Below are positions 41,926 to 50,468 of a stretch of 64,000 bases of DNA, piece after piece. The position numbers and the translations under genes are program-made. The notes beneath the pieces are model-generated. The model had not been told where the DNA came from. It was given only the letters and a program-made list of their open reading frames with translations, and did not search any database. Each line of letters starts with the position of its first letter. Position 1 is the first letter of the stretch. This DNA comes from Rariloculus sp965263005. GTDB lineage: Bacteria > Pseudomonadota > Gammaproteobacteria > Steroidobacterales > Rariloculaceae. The stretch is from the NCBI RefSeq assembly GCF_965263005.1, contig NZ_OZ253579.1, positions 3,720,001 through 3,784,000 of the forward strand. Direction: 5' to 3'.

Positions 41926-41965
41926 AGCAGCCCGTGGCAAAAGTCCCGCGTCGCACCGAGACCGA
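41926..41965. repeat. Dispersed palindromic element, copy 6 (left arm only)
   Basis: AGCAGCCCGTGGCAAAAGTC continues with CCGCGTCGCACCGAGACCGA, identical by eye to the left ends of copies 3 and 7 except for single bases. The right half is missing; the sequence passes into the leader of the outer-membrane protein gene. Confidence 0.8.
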
Positions 41966-42039
41966 TCATCCCCACGCCGCGACCGTCGGCGGCGAGTGAT
42001 GACTCGAACGGCCAGTATGCGGTACGCTCGCACACGCGC

Positions 42040-43017
42040 ATGCCCATCACAAATCACATGGATCGCAGCCGGCCCGGGACCGCATCGGAAGCCGTGCCCG
42101 AAGCAACCGGACGCTCAGGGCGCAACGTCATCGGCGAAGCTATCCCGAACGCGGGCATCGCGCGCTCGGATTCCCCGTGTTCGTCCCCGCGAGCTTGCTC
42201 GCACCGTCGGGCGCTGGCGGCGGCGGCGATCGTGGTCGCCCTGGGCGCCGCGGCGCCGGCGGGGATCGCGTACGCCCAGGGCGAGCGCCTGTATTTCGGC
42301 ATCACGGGACTCGCGACTCAACTGGGCGTAACCCTGAACAAGAGCGTCGACACGCGCGCCCCCGACACCCTCGTCCCCGAGCCACGCCGCGGCCAATTGC
42401 TGGAAGACCATGCCGCGAGCGATTCCACCTTGTACGGCGGCGGATTGCTCGCCGGCTACCGATTGCCGATCCTGGGAAACGCGCTTTCCGTCAGCGTCGA
42501 GTTCGATCTGGCTAACGACAGCGGCAGCGTCGAGGGCCAACTGCAGGGTGTCGGCATGTCGGCGGGCCGCAATCAACTGGGGGAAAGCTGGCCCGACCGC
42601 TGGGAGTATCACGGCGACGGGAACTACGGCGTATCGGTAAGGCTGAGCTTCGTGCCCAACCTGTTAAGTGACTGGGATACGAACGTTTACGTGCTCGCGG
42701 GCATGCGCCGCATCGAGGGCGAATTTTCCACGAGCTTTGATGGCTGTCTGTCGCCGACGCCGTGTTCATCAGCCGCGGATACGCCGAACTTCGTTTCCGG
42801 AACGGACAGCCGAAGTCTGGGTCTGCAGGGCTGGACGGCCGCCGTCGGCATCGAAAGGCGGCTCTGGCTAAGTTTCGCGGTGCGCATCGAGTTGCGCCGC
42901 ACGCAGTACGACAATGAAAGCTGGGTCACGCCGTTCGACGACGTCGGCGTGACGGTCCCGACCGCTGTCGGCACCGAGCAGACCGGGATCGTGGTCGGCT
43001 TCGCGCGGTATTTCTGA
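42040..43017 (+). CDS. Outer-membrane beta-barrel protein, unknown function
   Basis: 325 residues. A signal-peptide core (ALAAAAIVVALGAAAPAG) is preceded by an unusually long basic leader, so the true start is probably later than the ATG at 42040. The mature protein alternates polar and aromatic residues with strands such as LYGGGLLAGYRLPIL, NYGVSVRLSFVPNL and GLQGWTAAVGIERRLWL, and ends IVVGFARYF with a terminal Phe, as for barrels assembled by BAM. Two cysteines sit in one loop (GCLSPTPC). It stands alone between the pair-5 unit and module 1. Confidence 0.72.
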   Translation: MPITNHMDRSRPGTASEAVPEATGRSGRNVIGEAIPNAGIARSDSPCSSPRACSHRRALAAAAIVVALGAAAPAGIAYAQGERLYFGITGLATQLGVTLNKSVDTRAPDTLVPEPRRGQLLEDHAASDSTLYGGGLLAGYRLPILGNALSVSVEFDLANDSGSVEGQLQGVGMSAGRNQLGESWPDRWEYHGDGNYGVSVRLSFVPNLLSDWDTNVYVLAGMRRIEGEFSTSFDGCLSPTPCSSAADTPNFVSGTDSRSLGLQGWTAAVGIERRLWLSFAVRIELRRTQYDNESWVTPFDDVGVTVPTAVGTEQTGIVVGFARYF

Positions 43018-43074
43018 GTCGACGCGATCGCGTTGCAGACGCCCGAAAGCGCGGGAGACCGGACCTGAATCCGG

Positions 43075-44667
43075 CTACTGCTCGGGCAGACCGCGTTCCC
43101 TGAACGCTCCGACCAATATCGCCTCGGCCGCGGGGAATTCCCGCCCCGTATTGGTCAGGAACACGCCGCGCGTCATCATGAGCGGCGTCCAGCCCGTCTC
43201 GGTCCTGGCGTCAAGCGTCGCGCCCCGATCGACGAGGTACTGAACGATCGACGGTTGATTGGAGATGATCGCGCCGTGCAGCGCCGTGCTTCCGCTCCAA
43301 CGCGGATCGCCGGTGCCGAGATCGGCGAGTTCGTCGAGATTGTGCGGGTAGTAGAGCAGCGTGTATTCGGGATCGCCCGTCATCGTGAAGTCCCCGAAAT
43401 CGGCAACGGCGTTGATGTCGTCGCCGAGTTCGATCGCAAGCTTCACGGCATCGAGACGCTCGGCCTCGGAAACACCCGTAAAGGGTCCCGGCGTCTCACC
43501 TTCCCACGTATCCATGCCCGCGGCCATCATGAGCGGCGTGATGCCGAAGCGGTTCGGAATGAGCGGATCGGCACCGCCATCGGCGAGCAGGCGCATCAAC
43601 GGTGCGTCGCCGTTCTTGGCGGCAACGTAGAACGCCGTCGCGCCGTTGTAGGTCAGCAGGTGCCGGCCCAGAGTGAGCCCGGGCGGGTTCCTCGCCGTGC
43701 CGCCCCCGGGATCGAACCTGTTCTCCTCCCAATCGATACGAACGTTCGGGTCGGCGCCGTGCTCGAGCAGCCTGGCCGCAAGCTCGAGTGCGGTGACGTT
43801 GCCGGTCGGCCGCGGCGCCAGCCTCGGAAGCTCGCCGACGCCGGCGTCGCCCGTGACGCCGGGCTGGCGCAACCACGCGATGGAGTGCAGCGGCGAACCG
43901 CGCGCGTCGGGCAGATTGGGGTCGGCGTCGTGCTCGAGCAGCACGGACGCCACCTCGTAGAACGCGTTGACGGTCGCCACGTTGAGCGCGCTCGTGCCGT
44001 CCGGGGCGATGTCGTTGACGTTGGCGCCGCTGTCGAGCAGCACGCGCAGCGTGCCGATCCGGGCGTTTCGAACGGCGAACAGCAATGGCGTGAAGCCCGA
44101 TTTCGACCTGGCCGCGACGTCTGCGCCGTTTTCGATGAGCAAGCGCACGGCGTCGACGTTGCCTTCGCCGGCCGCCCACATGAGCGCGGTCTGGCCCCGG
44201 TAGGATTCGACGGCATTCGAATCCGCCCCATGGGCGAGCAGCGCCTCGATCGCGGCCGTCCGGCCGTTCATGGCGGCCGTCATGAGCGGCGTTTGATCTT
44301 CGCGCGAAGTCGCGTTCGGGTCGGCGCCCGCCTCGAGCAGCCGCGTGACGACCGCCGCGTTGCCGTTGTTGCTCGCAAGCGAGAGCGGTCTCACACCGAA
44401 GCGCGTCGCGGCGTTGACGTCGGCGCCCGCGTCGAGCAGCGTCTCGACGAGCTCGAGATCGTCGCGCTGCGCGGCCCAATGAAGCGCCGTGGAGCCATCG
44501 GCTTCGGCCTCACCGACATCGGCGCCTCGATCAAGCAAGGCGTTGACGGCGATGCGGTCATGCTGCTTGACGGCTTCGATGAGCGGGATCGCCTCTGCCG
44601 CGGCGGCGAGCCCGGATCCCAACAGCACCCATGCCGAAAATCGGAACAATCTCACTGGCCGTGTCAT
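43075..44667 (-). CDS. Exported ankyrin-repeat protein (module 1)
   Basis: 530 residues from ATG 44667, with GGGGAGA five bases upstream. A signal peptide (about 1-25) is followed by about ten ankyrin repeats (DGSTALHWAAQRDDLELVET, GQTALMWAAGEGNVDAVRLL, GFTPLLFAVRNARIGTLRVL, GSTALHGAIISNQPSIVQYL). Ankyrin arrays bind protein partners; here the location would be periplasmic. It is transcribed divergently from the DUF1592 gene, with starts 71 bases apart. The paralog at 50469-52061 has exactly the same length and the same arrangement. Confidence 0.9.
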   Translation of the reverse strand: MTRPVRLFRFSAWVLLGSGLAAAAEAIPLIEAVKQHDRIAVNALLDRGADVGEAEADGSTALHWAAQRDDLELVETLLDAGADVNAATRFGVRPLSLASNNGNAAVVTRLLEAGADPNATSREDQTPLMTAAMNGRTAAIEALLAHGADSNAVESYRGQTALMWAAGEGNVDAVRLLIENGADVAARSKSGFTPLLFAVRNARIGTLRVLLDSGANVNDIAPDGTSALNVATVNAFYEVASVLLEHDADPNLPDARGSPLHSIAWLRQPGVTGDAGVGELPRLAPRPTGNVTALELAARLLEHGADPNVRIDWEENRFDPGGGTARNPPGLTLGRHLLTYNGATAFYVAAKNGDAPLMRLLADGGADPLIPNRFGITPLMMAAGMDTWEGETPGPFTGVSEAERLDAVKLAIELGDDINAVADFGDFTMTGDPEYTLLYYPHNLDELADLGTGDPRWSGSTALHGAIISNQPSIVQYLVDRGATLDARTETGWTPLMMTRGVFLTNTGREFPAAEAILVGAFRERGLPEQ

Positions 44668-44738
44668 CGAGTTCTCCCCGGCGTGGGCCGTCGCAACAAT
44701 ATACAATGGCTGCGCCTGATCGACTACAAACGAGGCCG

Positions 44739-47147
44739 ATGAATCCCCGAGTCGCGCGGTTATCGTTCGTCGCCGTCCCCGCGGTTGCGGTGCTGGCGCT
44801 CGGGGGCGCATGGGTCGCGCGGACGCAGTACCCCGAATGGGCGGCGCACGCAACCGCGCGCGAGACGCTGGCTCGATACTGCGTCGATTGCCACAATCCC
44901 ATCGATTTGACGGCCGGTCTCGTCATCCACCCCGATGACGTCAGCGACGCCGGCTCGCACGCGGAACTCTGGGAAAAAGTCGTGCGCAAGCTGCGCGCGG
45001 GCACGATGCCGCCGCCGGAGAATCCGCGGCCCGATCAGGCCGGCTATGCAGCCGTCGCCGGCTACCTCGAAGCCGGGCTCGACGAGGCAGCCGCCATCGA
45101 TCCGATACCCGGGGATCTGCCGCTGTTCCGGCGCCTGACCCGAACCGAGTATCGCAACGCCATTCGAGATCTCCTGGCGATCGAAGACATGCCGAGCGAG
45201 CTCGACTACGAGTTGCTCCTGCCGGCCGACAACGCGAGCAGCGGCTTCGACAACATCGCCGATCTGCTGTTCGTGTCACCCGTCGTCATGGAGCGGTATC
45301 TTGCCGCCGCGCGCAAGATCAGCCGCCTTGCCGTCGGCGACGTGCGCATGCCGGAGATGGTCAACATCCACTACCTGCCCGAGCAACTGACGCAGGAAAC
45401 GCGCGTCGACGAACTGTCTTTCGGCACGCGCGGCGGTCTCGCGATCCGCAGCTACTTCCCGCTCGACGCCGACTACGTCATCGACGTCGAATTGGCGCGT
45501 GCGGCCCAGGACCTGCACGAGATCGAAATCAGCGTGGACGGCGCGCGTGTCGCGCTTGCCGCGGTCGGCAGCGCCGAGGCTGAGGCCGGCCGGAACCGCA
45601 CCTCGAGTGACGAAATACGGTTGCGTGTGCCGATCGAGGCCGGCCCGCACCTCCTCGGCGTGACCTTCGTGCAGCGCTCCGAGGCTCTCGACGAGGGCAT
45701 CGTGCGCGAACCCCTGCGCAGCCGCGGCACGCTGCCCGCGATCGCGATGACGACGATCAGCGGCCCGTACGACGCCACGGGGTCCGGCGACACACCGAGC
45801 CGGGGACGCATCTTCGTATGCCGGCCCGAAGGCGAAGCCGAGGAATTGCCCTGTGCACGCGAGATCCTCACCACGCTCGCGCGGCGAGCCTACCGGCGCC
45901 CGGCCACCGGGGCCGACCTAGAAGCTCTGCTGCCCTTTTACGAAGAGGGGCGCGCCGAAGCGGGCTTCGATGGGGGCATTCAGAGCGCGCTCGAGCGCCT
46001 GCTCGTGAGCCCGCAGTTCCTCTACCGCGTCGAGCGCGATTCGATCGCTGCGCCAGGCTCCGCTTATCCGATCAGCGAGGTCGAGCTTGCGTCGCGCCTG
46101 TCGTTCTTTCTCTGGAGCAGCATTCCCGACGAGGAGCTGCTGCAAGCGGCGATCGACGGCCGGCTGCGCGAGCCCGGCATCCTAGGCGCCCAGGTCCAGC
46201 GCATGCTCGCAGACCCGCGCTCGGAATCGATGGTCACGAACTTTGCGGCGCAATGGCTGTTCCTGCGCGACGTCACGGCCAAGGAGCCCGACGTTTTCCT
46301 GTTTCCGGAATACGACGATGCACTGCGCCGCGCGTTCGAGCGCGAGACTGAGCTCTTCGTCGATAGCGTGCTGCGCGAAGGACGCAGCGTCGTCGATCTT
46401 TTGACGGCGAACCATACGTTCGTCAACGAGCGGCTCGCGAATCACTACGGAATTGCGAACGTGCAAGGCAGCTATTTCCGCCGCGTCGAGTTCGGCGACG
46501 ACCACGCGCGCGGCGGTTTGCTCGGCCAGGGCAGCATCCTGACCGTGACCTCCTACGCGACCCGGACCTCGCCCGTGCTGCGCGGCAAGTACGTGCTCGA
46601 CAACCTGCTCGCGTCGCCGCCGCCACCGCCGCCGCCCGACGTGCCGGCGCTTGCGACCGACGACACCGGAAGCGGCGAGCCTCTCAGCATGCGCGAAGCG
46701 ATGATCCGGCATCGTGCCGATCCGGTCTGTGCGAGCTGCCATACGCGCATGGACCCGATCGGCTTCGCGCTCGAGCATTTCGACGCTATCGGACGCTGGC
46801 GCGATGCCGACGCGGGCAATCCGATAGAGGCGTTGAGCGAGCTGCCCGATGGCACGGTCGTTGACGGAATCGAGGGCCTCAAGGCCCTGCTGCTCAGTCA
46901 GCCGGAACTCTTCGTCAGCGCCGTGACCGAAAAGCTCATGATGTATGCGCTCGGCCGCAATGTTCAGTATTTCGATGCGCCGGCGATTCGCGCGGTCGTT
47001 CGCGCCGCGGCCGAGAAAAATCACACGTTTTCGGCTATCGTAGAGGGTATCGCCAACAGCGTGCCATTCCAGATGAGAAGCGCCCGGGCAATGGCGCCGC
47101 CGACCGTCGCGGCCGCGGCGCCGATCGAGCAGGAGCCGGAGAACTAG
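44739..47147 (+). CDS. Cytochrome-like DUF1587/DUF1592/DUF1588/DUF1585 protein (module 1)
   Basis: 802 residues. One N-terminal membrane segment is followed by a haem-type motif CVDCH (48-52), a DUF1587-like part (RLTRTEYRNAIRDLL), a central DUF1592-like region (ARRAYRRPATGADLEALLPF; SRLSFFLWSSIPDEELL), a DUF1588-like part with CASCH near 664 (RADPVCASCHTRMDPIGFAL), and a C-terminal DUF1585-like block (YALGRNVQYFDAPAIRAVV). These planctomycete-type proteins are paired with DUF1552 proteins and are thought to work in periplasmic redox chemistry; the substrate is unknown. The ATG at 44739 has GAGG; 44706 is an alternative. Its TAG stop is the end of repeat copy 7. Confidence 0.9.
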   Translation: MNPRVARLSFVAVPAVAVLALGGAWVARTQYPEWAAHATARETLARYCVDCHNPIDLTAGLVIHPDDVSDAGSHAELWEKVVRKLRAGTMPPPENPRPDQAGYAAVAGYLEAGLDEAAAIDPIPGDLPLFRRLTRTEYRNAIRDLLAIEDMPSELDYELLLPADNASSGFDNIADLLFVSPVVMERYLAAARKISRLAVGDVRMPEMVNIHYLPEQLTQETRVDELSFGTRGGLAIRSYFPLDADYVIDVELARAAQDLHEIEISVDGARVALAAVGSAEAEAGRNRTSSDEIRLRVPIEAGPHLLGVTFVQRSEALDEGIVREPLRSRGTLPAIAMTTISGPYDATGSGDTPSRGRIFVCRPEGEAEELPCAREILTTLARRAYRRPATGADLEALLPFYEEGRAEAGFDGGIQSALERLLVSPQFLYRVERDSIAAPGSAYPISEVELASRLSFFLWSSIPDEELLQAAIDGRLREPGILGAQVQRMLADPRSESMVTNFAAQWLFLRDVTAKEPDVFLFPEYDDALRRAFERETELFVDSVLREGRSVVDLLTANHTFVNERLANHYGIANVQGSYFRRVEFGDDHARGGLLGQGSILTVTSYATRTSPVLRGKYVLDNLLASPPPPPPPDVPALATDDTGSGEPLSMREAMIRHRADPVCASCHTRMDPIGFALEHFDAIGRWRDADAGNPIEALSELPDGTVVDGIEGLKALLLSQPELFVSAVTEKLMMYALGRNVQYFDAPAIRAVVRAAAEKNHTFSAIVEGIANSVPFQMRSARAMAPPTVAAAAPIEQEPEN

Positions 47148-47342
47148 CAGCCCGCGGTAAAACTCCGCGTCGCACCGAGACCGGCGAGGCGCCCGCCTGA
47201 CAAGGCGCGAGGAGTGAGAATATTGAAAATATTTGAGCGACGAGCAACGCAGCTCAGGCGGGATGCAGCGCCGGTTGATCAGCCGTCTTCGGCGAGGCGG
47301 TCTTCCGCCCCATGCAGCGGGGCTTTTTCCACGGGGTGCTCG
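47145..47342. repeat. Dispersed palindromic element, copy 7 (longest)
   Basis: About 198 bp. It starts TAGCAGCCCGCGGTAAAACT at the stop codon of the DUF1592 gene. It contains CGCACCGAGACCGGCGAGGC, AATATTGAAAATATTTGAGC, GACGAGCAACGCAG, CCGTCTTCGGCGAGGCGGTC and ends GGGGCTTTTTCCACGGGGTG. It sits between DUF1592 and DUF1552, where the paralogous module has overlapping genes. Confidence 0.88.
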
Positions 47343-47344
47343 CC

Positions 47345-48703
47345 ATGACCTCCAAAGCGTCATTCGTCACGAGGCGATCGCTGCCCCGCCGGACGTTCCT
47401 GCGCGGCGTCGGCGCCACGGTCGCCCTGCCGATGCTCGACGCGATGCTGCCCGCTTTCGGGGCCGATGCCGCGCCCTTCACGCCTCGATTCGGCTTCGTT
47501 TATGTCGGCAACGGCATCGTGCACCAGACATTCAAGCCGCGCGGCGTGGGCACCGATTTCGAGCTGTCGCCGGTTCTGGCCCCGCTCGCACCGCTGCGCA
47601 GACACCTCAATGTCATCAGCGGGCTCGACCATAACCAGGCCTCGAGCTTCGGCGATGGCACGGGCGATCATCCGCGCTCGTCGGCGGCCTGGCTCACAGG
47701 CGTGCATGCCTATGACCGGACGCAGCCCGGTGTCGAGGTGCGCCTCGCGACCACGGCCGATCAGCTCGCCGCGCAGGAGATCGGCAAGACCACACCCTTG
47801 AGCTCACTCGAGCTCAGCGTCGACACGGCGACCCAGAGCTCCTGCGACTCGGGCGATTGCTTTTACGTCAACACGGTGTCCTGGCGTAACGAGACGACGC
47901 CGAACCTGACCGAGAACCACCCGCGCATCGTGTTCGAGCGGCTGTTCGGTGACGGCGGCAGTGCAGCCGAGCGTCTCGTGCGCGTGAGGAAGACCGGCAG
48001 CATTCTCGATTCCGTGCGCGAGGAAGCGCACCGGCTGTCCGCGTCCGTAGGCCACGGCGACCAGACCAAGCTCGACGAGTATCTGGATTCGGTCCGCGAG
48101 ATCGAGCAGCGCATCGAAAGCGTCGAGTCCCAAGGCACGGATTCCGTAGCGCTGCCGGACCGCCCCATCGGCATCCCGGCCTCGTTCGACGAGCACACCA
48201 AGCTCATGTTCGACCTCCAATTACTGGCGTTTCAGACCGATACGACGCGCGTGTTCAGCATGATCATGGCGCGGGAGGTCAGCAACCGCAGCTACCCGCA
48301 TATCGGTGTTCCCGACCCGCATCATCCGGTCTCGCATCACCGCGACGACGCCGAACTCATCGAGAAGAAGACGAAGATCGACGCCTATCACGTCTCCCTG
48401 CTCGGCTACCTGGCCGAAAAGATGCAGGCCACGCCCGACGGCGACGGCTCGCTGCTCGACCAGAGCCTACTGATGCATGGCGGCGGCATGGGCGACGGTA
48501 ACCTGCACACGCACACCGACCTACCCTGCGTGCTCCTCGGCAATCTCGGCGGCCGCGTCAGGACGGGCCAGCACATCGCCTGCGCCGAGGGCACGCCGAT
48601 GGCCAATCTGCTTCTGACGCTGCTCGACAAGGTCGGCGTTCATGTCGATGCGATCGGCGACAGCACAGGCCAACTCGAACCCGATCTGCTGTCGGCCATC
48701 TGA
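47345..48703 (+). CDS. Tat-exported DUF1552 protein (module 1)
   Basis: 452 residues. Twin-arginine signal PRRTFLRGVGATVALPMLDA (14 onward). Conserved blocks include GFVYVGNGIVH, CDSGDCFYVNTVSWRNETTP and SHHRDDAELIEKKTKID. The fold is thought to resemble sulfatase/phosphatase-like proteins (DUF1501/DUF1552 group), but activity is not established. The ATG at 47345 is chosen; an ATG at 47312 lies inside the repeat and adds non-conserved residues. The ribosome-binding region (CGGGGTG) is contributed by the end of repeat copy 7, so its insertion replaced the native start context. Confidence 0.9.
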   Translation: MTSKASFVTRRSLPRRTFLRGVGATVALPMLDAMLPAFGADAAPFTPRFGFVYVGNGIVHQTFKPRGVGTDFELSPVLAPLAPLRRHLNVISGLDHNQASSFGDGTGDHPRSSAAWLTGVHAYDRTQPGVEVRLATTADQLAAQEIGKTTPLSSLELSVDTATQSSCDSGDCFYVNTVSWRNETTPNLTENHPRIVFERLFGDGGSAAERLVRVRKTGSILDSVREEAHRLSASVGHGDQTKLDEYLDSVREIEQRIESVESQGTDSVALPDRPIGIPASFDEHTKLMFDLQLLAFQTDTTRVFSMIMAREVSNRSYPHIGVPDPHHPVSHHRDDAELIEKKTKIDAYHVSLLGYLAEKMQATPDGDGSLLDQSLLMHGGGMGDGNLHTHTDLPCVLLGNLGGRVRTGQHIACAEGTPMANLLLTLLDKVGVHVDAIGDSTGQLEPDLLSAI

Positions 48704-48709
48704 ACGGTT

Positions 48710-48775
48710 GGCAACACGCGCCGCGCGATTGCCGGCGCAAGCCTGTTCGCGAATCTCCTCGTGGCAGTCGCTGCA
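48710..48775 (+). pseudogene. Fragment similar to the DUF4153 membrane-protein gene
   Basis: Seven bases after the DUF1552 stop, a 22-codon stretch encodes GN-RRAIAGASLFANLLVAVA, against GN-RRTVAGASLFTGLLVLVA at about residues 84-105 of the DUF4153 protein at 55963-57822 (15 of 22 residues identical by eye; the DNA also matches). No flanking part matches. It suggests that the duplicated module once included this fourth gene. Confidence 0.5.
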
Positions 48776-48941
48776 GCTTCAGTTTGTCGGGGAAGCGTCA
48801 CGCGCAGGAATTATCATGGCCCTCGATGGGTACGGTCCCGGCCGCGTCCCCACACCCGGGTCCTTTGGCCCGGCGGATCGTGGCGCGGACCGAGTATCGA
48901 TGGATCGGTGAACCGGCGCCGCGGCGCTGCATGTCAATAAG

Positions 48942-48966
48942 CTACTAATTTATGTCAAATTAGTAG
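48942..48966. promoter_or_regulatory. 25-bp palindrome downstream of the Fic gene (left copy)
   Basis: CTACTAA and TTAGTAG arms are separated by an 11-base centre containing ATGTCAA. 21 of 25 bases match the palindrome upstream of the Fic gene at 50381-50405. It lies 18 bases beyond the Fic stop in an AT-rich pocket. It could be a second operator, or an end of a transferred cassette. Confidence 0.65.
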
Positions 48967-48984
48967 TTAAAATAAACTTAAGCA

Positions 48985-50337
48985 TTATCCTTCGGGGTTT
49001 GCCAACTCCCTCAGTCGCTCATCGAAGTCGTTTGCCAGCCGAAAGACGAAAGCACGCCCGCGCTTGGAGGTGGTCAGTAGCCTGAGTTCTGCGAGCTTGA
49101 GCAGGTCCGTGCGCGCCGTCTGGTACGTCACGTTGTGGGATCGGCGGTGACTCTGAATGGTATACAACCGGTCGGGATGCTTGCGCATCGACATGATCAG
49201 CGCCACCTGGCGGTAGTTGAGCACCGAGGCGGGTACGAAACGCTCAAGCAATTTCTGGACATCATTGATTTCGCGGACCTTGCGCGCCAGGTATCCGTGT
49301 ACTTGCCGAATGGCTCGCAGAATGACACGAAGGTGGTAGTCCAGAAAGTAGGTGACGTCGTTATCCTCGGTCTCGGCGTATACGTAAGCGCGCGCATATT
49401 GCGAAGGCGCCTCGCGGATAACGGTTGAAATCGAGAGAAACTCGGTCATCCAGTATCCGGACTTCGCCATCGCCCAGTAGAAGAGCGCACGCGCGGTGCG
49501 CCCGTTGCCGTCCACGAAGAGATGGTCGTATCCGAGCATAAAATGAAGCACCACGGCCCTGACAACGGGGTGAATGAACTCGCGGTCGTCACGTATGTTG
49601 GCGAAGCGAATCAGTCTTTCCATTCGTTCCTTGAGCGCGTCAGCGTCAGGTGGATCGTGAAGCACGGTTCCGTCCCGCTGATCTATCACGCGAACGCTGT
49701 CAGCGGAAGTCCTGAAGCGCCCCACGATGCCCGGGTCATCAACCGTATCCCGTGTGAGGATGGCTTGGAGCTCCAGCAGAATCGGGATCGACAGATCTTC
49801 TCCAACCAGGGCTCGCATGTACTCCATACCGTGATAGTTGTTGAAAATCATCCGTTCGCTCCTGTCGCGGGGCCGGCGTCCCGATCTCAAAAGCTCCTTT
49901 GCAACCACGCGGCTGGTTGCGGCACCTTCCAACTGACTGGAGGTAATAGCCTCCTCGATGAGTGAACTGACCAGGTAACGGTTGCGTGCGTCGGTGTTCG
50001 CAACATCCGCTGGCAGCTCGATTCCCCCGCTGGCGTCACGATCGACCTGGTGCAGCATGCGATACAGGTACGCGGAATCGCAGAACCAAAACGGTCTGCC
50101 GTTCTTGTCCCTGAGAGGGAGCGTGTGTGCCGCGGACTGCCTGGCCGCCTTCGTGGCAAACCACCACTCTTCGCTCGAGTACCCCTCAGGCGGTTCCAGG
50201 TACTTGAGTTTCGACCAATGCAGGTACTTGTCTTGCGGAAATCTTCCGATATCGGACGAAAACAATTCCGCAAGCCGGTCGGTACCGAATTTGTCGAACA
50301 AGTCCCGAAGGGATGGGGGTGGATCCGGAATTTTCAT
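48985..50337 (-). CDS. Fic-domain AMP-transferase-type protein with C-terminal winged helix
   Basis: 450 residues. The inhibitory helix motif SSQLEGA is at 133-139 and the canonical Fic motif HLFVDGNGRTAR at 272-283, so catalytic residues are complete. A C-terminal winged helix (NVTYQTARTDLLKLAELRLL) could bind DNA. Such proteins transfer AMP (or a related group) to target hydroxyls, here restrained by the intramolecular inhibitory helix. The ATG at 50337 is preferred over a TTG at 50352. The gene separates two copies of the ankyrin/DUF1592/DUF1552 module and is bracketed by two matching palindromes. Its flanks are more AT-rich than its neighbours, a sign of transfer. Confidence 0.92.
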   Translation of the reverse strand: MKIPDPPPSLRDLFDKFGTDRLAELFSSDIGRFPQDKYLHWSKLKYLEPPEGYSSEEWWFATKAARQSAAHTLPLRDKNGRPFWFCDSAYLYRMLHQVDRDASGGIELPADVANTDARNRYLVSSLIEEAITSSQLEGAATSRVVAKELLRSGRRPRDRSERMIFNNYHGMEYMRALVGEDLSIPILLELQAILTRDTVDDPGIVGRFRTSADSVRVIDQRDGTVLHDPPDADALKERMERLIRFANIRDDREFIHPVVRAVVLHFMLGYDHLFVDGNGRTARALFYWAMAKSGYWMTEFLSISTVIREAPSQYARAYVYAETEDNDVTYFLDYHLRVILRAIRQVHGYLARKVREINDVQKLLERFVPASVLNYRQVALIMSMRKHPDRLYTIQSHRRSHNVTYQTARTDLLKLAELRLLTTSKRGRAFVFRLANDFDERLRELANPEG

Positions 50338-50368
50338 CGGGACTGGCTTCAAATGACGAACCAGTCGA

Positions 50369-50405
50369 AATGTAAATTAACTACTAATACGTGTCAATTT
50401 AGTAG
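50369..50405 (-). promoter_or_regulatory. Promoter and palindromic operator of the Fic gene
   Basis: On the minus strand TTGACA (50392-50397) and TACATT (50369-50374) are separated by 17 bases, a good sigma-70 promoter. The -35 box lies inside the 25-bp palindrome 50381-50405 (CTACTAA...TTAGTAG). Binding there would block transcription, so self-repression through the C-terminal winged helix is likely. Confidence 0.65.
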
Positions 50406-50468
50406 TTCATGGACTTCGCCGACAACACCCTGTACTGGCGCAGGCCGCTTGTCTTGGGGCTCCTGCGC

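Noticed and set aside
43255..44742. 495-residue plus-strand frame opposite the ankyrin gene
   Set aside because: Repetitive only because it mirrors ankyrin repeats; no start context.
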